Shown here: in pieces, positions 1 to 7,158 of the stretch | Position numbering within the stretch: position 1 is the first letter of the stretch | How the letters are laid out: each line of letters starts with the position of its first letter | NCBI RefSeq assembly: GCF_018119405.1 | Contig: NZ_JAGPWC010000021.1 | Span: 1-64,000 of the forward strand | Direction of reading: 5' to 3' | Length of the DNA: 64,000 nucleotides | Origin: Massilia sp. ST3 | GTDB lineage: Bacteria; Pseudomonadota; Gammaproteobacteria; Burkholderiales; Burkholderiaceae_D | The notes under the pieces: model-generated | The model's input: only the letters and a program-made list of their open reading frames with translations | Databases searched by the model: none | What the model was told of the DNA's origin: nothing | Program-made: the position numbers and the translations under genes

Positions 1-31
1 CCAAAAATTTTACCAAACACTATTTTTTTAC

Positions 32-75
32 CCCCCACCCCCACCCCCCACGCGCCGCCGCCCCCGGGGGGGGCC
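32..75. other. Low-complexity C-run/G-run tract
   Basis: Long C homopolymers at about 31-50, separated by single A residues, are followed by a C5-G8 block at about 61-73. On the minus strand this reads as consecutive runs of five to six G, so it could form a G-quadruplex. It lies just downstream of the lipoprotein gene on the minus strand. Such tracts are also typical of contig ends and sequencing error, so the base count here is unreliable. Confidence 0.5.
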
Positions 76-99
76 GTCTTCGATACCGTGCGGGGAGCC

Positions 100-348
100 T
101 TAGCGGCCGGTGCCGGTCGTGGTGCTGTTGGTGCTGGTCGCGCTGCTGCCGGTCGAATCGGTATTGTTGACCGTGCCCGCAGGGCCGGTTGCGCCGGTGG
201 CATTGGTGCTCGACTCCACGGCCGACGAGCCGGTTGCCGAGGTGCTGCTCGAGCCGCTGGTGGTGCCGGAATTGCCGGTGGTGGTGCAAGCGGCGAGCAG
301 GATGGCGCTCAGGCCGACGGCGACTGCGCCCTGGATGCTGTGTTTCAT
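100..348 (-). CDS. Small Ser/Thr/Gly-rich lipoprotein
   Basis: This 82-residue protein has a short hydrophobic signal (about residues 8-19) ending in a LLAAC-type lipobox with the lipidated cysteine near residue 21. The rest is low complexity, almost entirely S, T, G, A and N, with no recognisable fold. A good ribosome binding site (AAGGAG) precedes the ATG. Lipid attachment to a membrane is inferred from the lipobox. The function is unknown: the tail could be a flexible surface linker. It stands alone, between the low-complexity tract and the GGDEF-EAL gene on the same strand. Confidence 0.7.
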   Translation of the reverse strand: MKHSIQGAVAVGLSAILLAACTTTGNSGTTSGSSSTSATGSSAVESSTNATGATGPAGTVNNTDSTGSSATSTNSTTTGTGR

Positions 349-455
349 CGATTTCTCCTTACGTTATGGATGGGTGGCGCCATGATGGGAGCGCGGCCAC
401 GCACACGAAATAGGAGTAATCCGGCAACGCGTGTAGGAGCAGCCTCACACTTTGT

Positions 456-2231
456 TCAGCGTGCCGCATCCTGGCGTTCGGCCACCCAGGCCAGCAGGTC
501 GCCAGCGGCGAGCGGCCGGCTGTAGAAATAGCCTTGGGCCTTGGTGCAGGAGTGGGCCCGCACCACGCCGGCCTGCGAGGGCGTCTCGATGCCCTCGGCC
601 ACGGTCTGCATGCCCAGGCTCTGCGCCACCTTGACCGTCGCCTCGATCAGGACCTGGTGGTGGTGGCTGGTGTCGGCCTGGCTCACGAAGGAGCGGTCGA
701 TCTTGACCGTGTCCACGGGCAGCAGGTGCAGGCTCGAGAGCGAGGAATAGCCGGTGCCGAAATCGTCCAGGGCCAGCTTGATGCCGAGGGCCTTGAGTTC
801 GTGCAGGCGCTGCTGCACGTCCTGGTCCTGGGCCGCCAGGCTTTCGGTGACCTCGAGCTGCAGGGCGGCGGGCGGCATGCCGGTGTCTTGCAGGAGGCGC
901 GCCACGTGTCCGATCCAGCCCGGCTGGCCGAGCTGGGCGCGCGACAGGTTGACCGCGACCAGGCGCGGGGCCCGCTCGCCCAGGCGCGCGCGCCAGTCGA
1001 GGAAATCGCGGCAGGCGTGCTCCAGCACGAAGTCGCCCAGCGCGCCGATCAGGCCGCATTCCTCGGCGACCCCGATGAACTCGACGGGCGGCACCACGCC
1101 GCGCCGTGGATGGCGCCAGCGCACCAGGGCTTCGACGCCGGCCGCGTAATCGATGCCGCCGTCGGGCAGCATGCCGACCACCGGCTGGTAGACTACGAAC
1201 AGCTGTTCCTCCAGGATGGCCTGGCGCAGCTCGCCCTCGATATCGGCGCGGCGCGCCGCTCGCTCGCGCATGCCTTGCTCGAACAGGCGCTGGCGTCCGC
1301 CGCCGGCGCGCTTGGCCTCGACCATCGCGATGCTGGCGTCGCGCAGCACGTCGTCGGACGTGGCCGCGGCGCCGGCGCCCCAGACCAGGCCCAGGCTGGC
1401 GCCGCTCACCACGTCGTGGCCGTCGATCAGGTAGGGGCGCGCCAGGGCGTCCAGCAGGCGCGCGGCGACCCGTTCGGCGTCCTCGCGCGAACGCATGCCG
1501 TCCAGGACCACCACGAACTCGTCGCCGCCGATGCGCGCCGCCAGCTGGCCGCCGCGCCCCAGCGGATCGAGGTGGTCGCTCGGCGGGCGCAGGGCGCCGC
1601 GGATGCGCTCGCCCATCTGGACCAGCAGCTGGTCGCCCACGGCCCGCCCCAGGTTGTCGTTAACCTGGCGGAAGCGGTCCGCGTTCAGTAGCAGTACGGC
1701 GAAGCCCGCGTCTCCGGACGCCTGCAGGGCCATCAGGCGCTCGACTTCGTCGCGCACCTCGTCGCGGTTCGGCATCTGCGTGAGCGCGTCGGTGCGGGCG
1801 GCGCTGCGCAGCCGCCGCGACAGCGTGTCCTTCTCGCGCTGCACTTCCAGGGTGGCGTCGGCCACCATGAACATCAGGCGCTCGGGATCGAGCTTCATCA
1901 GGCTCAGCGAGAGCACCTGGGGCGCGTTCGGCGCCTTCGCGGCGGGCAGCGCCAGCCGCAGGCCGTCGACGATCATGCCGGACGGCTCGGCGCAGGCCGC
2001 GACCCGGGTGCGCAGGTCCGGGACCAGTGCATCCAGCACGGCGAATAGGTCGTCCAGCGCGGCGGCGGGCGCCACCGGCATGAGCAGGTTGGCGGCCATC
2101 GGGTTGAGCATCTCCACCGTGCCGTCGAGGCCGGTCTGGACCAGCCCGACCGGCGCGCGGTACAGGAAGTGGATCAGCGCTTCGTACTCGGCGCCGGGCT
2201 GGAGCGGTTCGGAGGGCAGGTCCCGGCTCAT
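456..2231 (-). CDS. PAS-GGDEF-EAL c-di-GMP signalling protein
   Basis: This 591-residue protein has three parts. An N-terminal PAS-like segment covers roughly residues 10-130. A GGDEF domain carries an intact GGDEF signature near residue 235. An EAL domain starts near residue 367 with EALVRW and keeps VNLS, LEVTES, DDFGTG, VKIDRS, AEGIET and QGY, the residues expected for metal and c-di-GMP binding. The RxxD inhibitory site before GGDEF reads RxxQ, so product inhibition is probably lost. The intact EAL set suggests phosphodiesterase activity; cyclase activity is also possible. The start codon overlaps the stop of the upstream PYP gene (ATGA), implying coupled translation. The natural inference is that PYP signalling is passed to this protein, although the sequence does not prove contact. 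Confidence 0.88.
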   Translation of the reverse strand: MSRDLPSEPLQPGAEYEALIHFLYRAPVGLVQTGLDGTVEMLNPMAANLLMPVAPAAALDDLFAVLDALVPDLRTRVAACAEPSGMIVDGLRLALPAAKAPNAPQVLSLSLMKLDPERLMFMVADATLEVQREKDTLSRRLRSAARTDALTQMPNRDEVRDEVERLMALQASGDAGFAVLLLNADRFRQVNDNLGRAVGDQLLVQMGERIRGALRPPSDHLDPLGRGGQLAARIGGDEFVVVLDGMRSREDAERVAARLLDALARPYLIDGHDVVSGASLGLVWGAGAAATSDDVLRDASIAMVEAKRAGGGRQRLFEQGMRERAARRADIEGELRQAILEEQLFVVYQPVVGMLPDGGIDYAAGVEALVRWRHPRRGVVPPVEFIGVAEECGLIGALGDFVLEHACRDFLDWRARLGERAPRLVAVNLSRAQLGQPGWIGHVARLLQDTGMPPAALQLEVTESLAAQDQDVQQRLHELKALGIKLALDDFGTGYSSLSSLHLLPVDTVKIDRSFVSQADTSHHHQVLIEATVKVAQSLGMQTVAEGIETPSQAGVVRAHSCTKAQGYFYSRPLAAGDLLAWVAERQDAAR

Positions 2232-2617
2232 CTGGCGTGGCGCTGGACCAGGACGTAACGGCAAGGGCTGCCCGGTGCGGCCAGCAGGCGCAGCGCGACC
2301 TTGACCGGGCGCATGCGCAGGGTGAGGACGTAGGCGATGGTGTCGTCGAGCTCGACGCCTTCGGCGAAGGCGTCCTCGAAGCGCTGCGCCACCATGAAGT
2401 TGTTCAGGCACGGCGCGACACTGGTAAACAGGGGCTCGCCCAGTACGCGCTCGGGCGAGAGGCCGGCGGCTTCCGATTCGAAGCGGTTGTAGCGCTTGAC
2501 ATTGGTGTCGGCGTCGAAACCGATGACGCCAAAGTCGAGCTCGTCGAGCTGTTCAGCGCTGCACTGGTCGAGGCGGGTAGCCAGGCCGGGCATGTCGAAA
2601 GTAAGCTTGCCGTTCAT
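2228..2617 (-). CDS. pyp: Photoactive yellow protein (PYP) homologue
   Basis: This 129-residue single PAS domain aligns without gaps over most of its length to Halorhodospira PYP (125 residues). The chromophore cysteine is present as Cys70 in VAPC (Cys69 in PYP). The chromophore-phenolate partners Tyr42 and Glu46 appear as Tyr43 and Glu47 in RYNRFES. Two other pocket residues differ: Thr50 is Ala51 and Arg52 is Leu53, which would be expected to tune colour or photocycle kinetics. A divergent gene encodes the p-coumarate CoA ligase needed for activation, supporting a functional photoreceptor. The next gene downstream is a coupled GGDEF-EAL protein, so light control of c-di-GMP is the likely role. 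It acts in the cytoplasm. Confidence 0.9.
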   Translation of the reverse strand: MNGKLTFDMPGLATRLDQCSAEQLDELDFGVIGFDADTNVKRYNRFESEAAGLSPERVLGEPLFTSVAPCLNNFMVAQRFEDAFAEGVELDDTIAYVLTLRMRPVKVALRLLAAPGSPCRYVLVQRHAR

Positions 2618-2816
2618 GAAAGACTCACAGCCAGCTTCGCCAGCGGTTGATTAAAGGAAAGAGATGTTGGCATGCGGACAGCATGGGTGTCAATTGTGCG
2701 CACCCGCAGGTGTGACATTTTCATCGCTTTTCCACGATAAGGCCAGCGCCGCACGGTTTGACAGGCTTCCCACGCGCCTGTCACACTCGGCGCCTTCTCC
2801 CCAGGACCGATTCGGA
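2618..2816. promoter_or_regulatory. Divergent pyp / coumarate-ligase promoter region
   Basis: This 199-base gap separates the two divergent genes and should hold both promoters. On the plus strand a perfect TTGACA sits at 2758-2763, but the hexamer 17 bases downstream (TCACAC) is a poor -10, so an activator or alternative sigma factor may be needed. No clear operator palindrome was seen. Confidence 0.4.
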
Positions 2817-4097
2817 ATGCTTGCTGACACTTTTCCGCGCTGGTGGCGCGATGGGCCGACCCTTCGGCGCGTGGTCCAGGACTTGCTGGCCGGCGAACTC
2901 GCCGCCATGCGGCCGGGCCGGGCGCGCCTTGCGCCGCCATGGCCGGACGACGCCGACCTGGTGGCGGACCTCGGCGCGGATTCGCTCGAGCTGAGCGGCC
3001 TGGCGGCGGCCATGGAGACCATGCTCCAGCTGCGGCCCGGCGCCGACGAAGCGCTGCTGGCGCACACCCGCCTGGCCGATTGGCTGGCGCTGGCGGCCGC
3101 CGGGCTCGAGCGCGATGCCGGGGCCGTCACTTTCCGCAGCTCGGGCAGTTCGGGCACGCCCAAGGCAATCCGGCACGAGGCCGTCCTCCTGTGGCAAGAG
3201 GCGCGGCACCTGGCGACCCTGTTTCCGGCCACTGCGCGCATCGTCACCCTGGTGCCTTCGCACCACATCTACGGTTTCCTGTTCTCGGTGCTGTTGCCGC
3301 ATGCGCTAGGCATCGGGCCGGGGCAAGTGGCCGACCTGCGCGCCCTGTCGCCGGCGGCGCTGGCGCAAGGCCTGGCGCCGGGCGACCTGGTGCTCGGCTT
3401 TCCCGACGCCTGGCGTGCGTTCGGGGCAGCCGGGATGCGCCTGCCGCCCGGGGTCAGCGGCGTGAGTTCAACCGCGCCCTGTCCGCCCGAGACCGCGCAC
3501 GCGGCGCTGGCCTGCGGCCTGGAGCGGCTGGTGCAGGTCTATGGCAGCTCGGAAACCGCCGGCGTCGGCTGGCGCGAGACGCCCGAGGGCGAGTATTTTC
3601 TTTTCCCATACTGGGCGCGCACCGCGGACGATGCGGTCCTGGAGCGCCGGGCGCCGGATGGCCGGCGTCTGTGCTTCCCGCTTCAGGACCGGCTCGCCTG
3701 GGCGGACAGCGTGGCGAGCGAGGCAGCGGACCTTGCGCCCGCAGGCGCCTTGGGGCAAGGCTTGTTCCGGCCTGCCGGCCGTATCGACCACGCGGTGCAG
3801 GTGGGTGGGATGAACGTCTTTCCCGCCTACGTCGCGGACGTGCTGCGCCTGCATCCCCAGGTGCTGGAAGCAAGCGTGCGCCTGATGCGGCAGGACGAAG
3901 GCCATCGACTGAAAGCCTTCGTCGTGCCGCGCGACGGCGCATCGGCGGACACCGGCCGGTTGCGCGCGGAATTGCACGCCTGGATGGGCGAGCGACTGAC
4001 GGCGCCCGAATGTCCGGCCGCGTATTCGTTTGGCCCGGCGCTGCCGCGGCAGGCCAGCGGCAAGCTGACCGACTGGATCATCGACGCCTGGGCGTGA
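2817..4097 (+). CDS. pcl: 4-coumarate:CoA ligase of the PYP-activation family
   Basis: This adenylate-forming enzyme (426 residues) is expected to convert p-coumarate, ATP and CoA to p-coumaroyl-CoA, the thioester donor for PYP. The A3 loop reads SSGSSGTPK, the A5 motif YGSSETAG, and the C-terminal A10 lysine lies in ASGKL. It is shorter than plant 4CL enzymes. The first about 80 residues look like a carrier protein, with a DSL motif in DLGADSLEL flanked by predicted helices. The ATG at 2817 is preceded by AGGA at a good distance; an in-frame upstream start exists but lacks a clear ribosome binding site. Divergence from pyp is the typical genomic setting of this family. No tyrosine ammonia-lyase is present in the window, so the p-coumarate source is elsewhere or environmental. 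Confidence 0.85.
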   Translation: MLADTFPRWWRDGPTLRRVVQDLLAGELAAMRPGRARLAPPWPDDADLVADLGADSLELSGLAAAMETMLQLRPGADEALLAHTRLADWLALAAAGLERDAGAVTFRSSGSSGTPKAIRHEAVLLWQEARHLATLFPATARIVTLVPSHHIYGFLFSVLLPHALGIGPGQVADLRALSPAALAQGLAPGDLVLGFPDAWRAFGAAGMRLPPGVSGVSSTAPCPPETAHAALACGLERLVQVYGSSETAGVGWRETPEGEYFLFPYWARTADDAVLERRAPDGRRLCFPLQDRLAWADSVASEAADLAPAGALGQGLFRPAGRIDHAVQVGGMNVFPAYVADVLRLHPQVLEASVRLMRQDEGHRLKAFVVPRDGASADTGRLRAELHAWMGERLTAPECPAAYSFGPALPRQASGKLTDWIIDAWA

Positions 4098-4130
4098 AAG
4101 GCGCGCCCGGCCACCCGGGCGCGGTGGCCG

Positions 4131-4490
4131 CTACAGGTCGACCAGGACCTCGAAGCCGCCGTAGACCATGCGCTTGCCGTCGAAGGGCATGGCGCCGGGC
4201 TGCATCATCTCGGCCATGCGCGGATCCTTCATGACCTTGTCGTTGACCTCGTCGCGATGGGCGCGCGATTCGTAGACGATCCAGGAGAACACGACCGTTT
4301 CGCCTTCCTCGAGGTTGACGCTTTGGGGGAAGGAAGTCAGCTTGCCCGGCTTGACGTCGTCGCCGATGCACTCGCGGAACTGCAGGGCGCCGTGCTCGCG
4401 CCAGACCTGGCCGGCCTTGGTGGCCATGGCGCGGTAGGCGTCGATGTTGGATTTGGGCAGGGGAAGGATGAAGCCGTCGACATAAGCCAT
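4131..4490 (-). CDS. DUF1428 family protein (YbaA-like)
   Basis: This 119-residue cytoplasmic protein matches the DUF1428 pattern: MAYVDGFILPLPK at the start, the central ECIGDDVKPGK region and a C-terminal KRMVYGGFEVL. The family adopts a small dimeric alpha/beta-barrel fold and has no established enzymatic role. Its gene stands alone, convergent with the coumarate ligase gene. Nothing in the context ties it to the light module. Confidence 0.8.
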   Translation of the reverse strand: MAYVDGFILPLPKSNIDAYRAMATKAGQVWREHGALQFRECIGDDVKPGKLTSFPQSVNLEEGETVVFSWIVYESRAHRDEVNDKVMKDPRMAEMMQPGAMPFDGKRMVYGGFEVLVDL

Positions 4491-4597
4491 GTTCGTCTCC
4501 TCTTGGTCGGCTGAAGGTGGACCGTCCCTGTACAGACCAGCAGGCGGCCCGCAAAGTTTCCGGCGCTCGGACCGAGGCCGGAAACGCTTAGCTTACC

Positions 4598-7003
4598 TCA
4601 AAAAAGACGGTTGTTGACCGGCGCCGCTTGCGGCGGCGGCGCGACCGGCGGGGCGGGGGGCGGTACAGGCGCCGGGGGCGGCGCGTCCGGGTCGGGCTCC
4701 CCCTCCGGTTCGAGTTCCGGTTCCGGCGGCGCGGCCTGGTCGAGGTCGATGCCGCGCAGTTCGGGCGCGTCGACGAATTCCGGGTAGACCCAGTCTTCGC
4801 CGTCGCGCATCACGTCTTCCGGCGCCACCCGTTCTTCCTCTGGGCGCTTGGCCAGCGCGACCTTCATGTAGTCGATCCAGATCGGCAGCGCCAGGGTGGC
4901 GCCGAATTCCTTGCCGCCCAGTGAACGCGGCTCGTCGTAGCCCATCCAGGCCACGGCCACCACGTTGCCGCCGTAGCCCGCGAACCAGCCGTCGAAGGCG
5001 TCGCTGGTGGTGCCGGTCTTGCCGGCGATGTCGCCGCGTCCCAGGCGCTGGGTGGCGGCGGCGCCGGTGCCGTAGCGGGTCACGTCGCGCAGCATGCTGT
5101 CCGAGACGAAGGCGTTGCGCGCCGTGATCACGCGCGCTTCCTCCTGCTTCGCCTTGGGCGGCTTGGCCTCCATGATGACGGTGCCGTTGCCGTCCTGGAT
5201 CTTGGCGATCAGGTAGGGCTTGACGCGGTAGCCGCCATTGGCGAAGACGGCGTAGGCGCCGGCCATCTGCAGCGGGGTGACGGCGCCGGTGCCCAGGGCC
5301 AGGGTCAGGTTCTTCGGGTGGCGCGCCGGGTCGAAGCCGAAGTGGCCCAGCCATTCGTGGCTGTAGTCGGTGCCCAGTGCGCGCAGCAGGCGCACGGTGG
5401 GCACGTTCTTCGACTTCGCCAGCGAGGAGCGCATGGTGACGATGCCGTCGAACACGCCGTCGTCGTTCTGCGGCGTCCACAGTTCGCCGTCCTCGCCGCC
5501 CGGCAGTTCCAGCGGCTCGTCGAGGATGCGGGTGGCCGGCGAATAGCCTTTTTCCAGCGCCGCCGAATACACGAAGGGCTTGATGGCGGAACCCGGCTGG
5601 CGCCAGGCCTGGGTCACGTGGTTGAACTTCTGCAGGTTGTAGTCGAAGCCGCCCACCAGCGCGTGGTAGGCGCCGGTGTCGGCGTCGATGGCGACGAAGG
5701 CCGCGGCCACCTGGGGCACCTGGGTGATCGACCACTCGCCCTTGTCGTGCCTGTTGATGCGGATGATCGCGCCCGGCGTGATCCGGTGCGCGGGCGGCGC
5801 TTTCTCGGACAGCCCGCGCGCGGCGAACTTCAGGCCGGCGTCCTTGATGAGAACCTCGTCGCCGTCGAGCGTCTCGACCCTGACTTCCTTCGGCGTCGCG
5901 GCGAGCACCACCGCCGGCACCAGGCCGTCGCTGGAGGGGCGCTTCTGGAGGGCCTCGACGATGGCGTCCTCGCGTTCCTCGGGGTCTTCCGGCAGCTCGA
6001 TGCGCGCCTCGGGGCCGCGGTAGCCGTGGCGCTGGTCGTAGGCGATCACGTTGCGGCGCACCGAGTCGTAGGCCGCTTCCTGCTCGGCGGCCAGGATGGT
6101 CGTAGTGACCGTGATGCCGCGCGTGTAGGCTTCTTCCTTGAACTGCTCGTAGACCACCTGGCGCGCCAGCTCGGCCACGTAGTCGGCGTGGGTATCGTAG
6201 CGCTGGCCGGCGTCGCGCTTGATGCGCAGCGGTTCGGATAGGGCCTGGCGGTACTGATCGCCGGTGATCTCGCCCAGCTCCAGCAGGCGCTTGAGCACCG
6301 CGTGCTGGCGCTGCTCGGCGCGCTTGAAGTTGGCGACCGGGTTGTGGCGCGCCGGGTTCTGCGGCAGGCCGGCCAGCATCGCGATCTCGGCCAGCGAGAG
6401 CTGGTCGAGGGTCTTGCCGAAGTAGCTGCGCGCCGCGCTCGAGAAGCCGTAGGCGCGCTGGCCCAGGTAGATCTGGTTCATGTACAGCTCGAGGATCTGG
6501 TCCTTGGTGAGCGCGTCCTCGATCTTGTAGGCGAGAGCGATCTCGGTGAGCTTGCGCGAGATGACCTTCTCGCGCGACAGGAAGAAGTTGCGCGCCACCT
6601 GCATGGTGATGGTCGAGGCGCCCTGGCGGAATCCGCCGCCCAGGTTGGATTTCGCGGCGCCCGCCGCGCGGATCCAGTCGATGCCGCCATGCTCGTAGAA
6701 GCGCGTATCCTCGATCGCCAGCAGGGCCTTCTTCATCAGCGGCGGGATCTTCGCGATCGGCACGAAATCGCGGTGCTCGACCCCGAACTGCCCGATCAGC
6801 ACATTGTCGGCGGTATAAATACGCAGCGGGATCTTGGGCCGGTAGTCGGTGACGGCGTCGATGGCGGGCACGTTCGGCATGATCGCCGTCATCAGGTAGG
6901 CGGCGGCCCCGCCGCCGGCAAGCAGCACGGCGCCGAGGGCGGCGAGGAGGAAAATGCGCACGCGGCTGGTGGACCGCACGGCCGTCTTCTTGGTCTTGGT
7001 CAC
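4598..7003 (-). CDS. mrcA: Penicillin-binding protein 1A
   Basis: This bifunctional peptidoglycan synthase (801 residues) is anchored in the inner membrane by one N-terminal helix (about 17-40). The GT51 glycosyltransferase domain shows EDTRFYEHGG (catalytic Glu98) and GASTITMQ (128-135). The transpeptidase domain has its nucleophile in GSAIKPF (Ser about 472), a later SKN, and KTGTT near 660. The C-terminal tail is very rich in proline and glutamate, as in many betaproteobacterial homologues. Translation begins at GTG, chosen because AAGGAA lies just upstream. It is divergent from the OPT transporter gene. Confidence 0.95.
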   Translation of the reverse strand: MTKTKKTAVRSTSRVRIFLLAALGAVLLAGGGAAAYLMTAIMPNVPAIDAVTDYRPKIPLRIYTADNVLIGQFGVEHRDFVPIAKIPPLMKKALLAIEDTRFYEHGGIDWIRAAGAAKSNLGGGFRQGASTITMQVARNFFLSREKVISRKLTEIALAYKIEDALTKDQILELYMNQIYLGQRAYGFSSAARSYFGKTLDQLSLAEIAMLAGLPQNPARHNPVANFKRAEQRQHAVLKRLLELGEITGDQYRQALSEPLRIKRDAGQRYDTHADYVAELARQVVYEQFKEEAYTRGITVTTTILAAEQEAAYDSVRRNVIAYDQRHGYRGPEARIELPEDPEEREDAIVEALQKRPSSDGLVPAVVLAATPKEVRVETLDGDEVLIKDAGLKFAARGLSEKAPPAHRITPGAIIRINRHDKGEWSITQVPQVAAAFVAIDADTGAYHALVGGFDYNLQKFNHVTQAWRQPGSAIKPFVYSAALEKGYSPATRILDEPLELPGGEDGELWTPQNDDGVFDGIVTMRSSLAKSKNVPTVRLLRALGTDYSHEWLGHFGFDPARHPKNLTLALGTGAVTPLQMAGAYAVFANGGYRVKPYLIAKIQDGNGTVIMEAKPPKAKQEEARVITARNAFVSDSMLRDVTRYGTGAAATQRLGRGDIAGKTGTTSDAFDGWFAGYGGNVVAVAWMGYDEPRSLGGKEFGATLALPIWIDYMKVALAKRPEEERVAPEDVMRDGEDWVYPEFVDAPELRGIDLDQAAPPEPELEPEGEPDPDAPPPAPVPPPAPPVAPPPQAAPVNNRLF

Positions 7004-7158
7004 TGCTGAACTTTCCTTGTTGGGCCGGATCCGGGTCGGGGTGGCCCGTCGTTGGCGGATTATAATCCGCTTTCATTCCACAACGGCATGTGCGATATTC
7101 ACGCTTTCAGGTTCTCCCAAGCAAGGTGAACCTCGTGCGCAACGAAGGAAAAACGCAG

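Noticed and set aside
2664..2816. A longer coumarate ligase beginning at 2664
   Set aside because: The added 51 residues are not homologous to the family, cover the divergent promoter, and lack a ribosome binding site; the ATG at 2817 has one.
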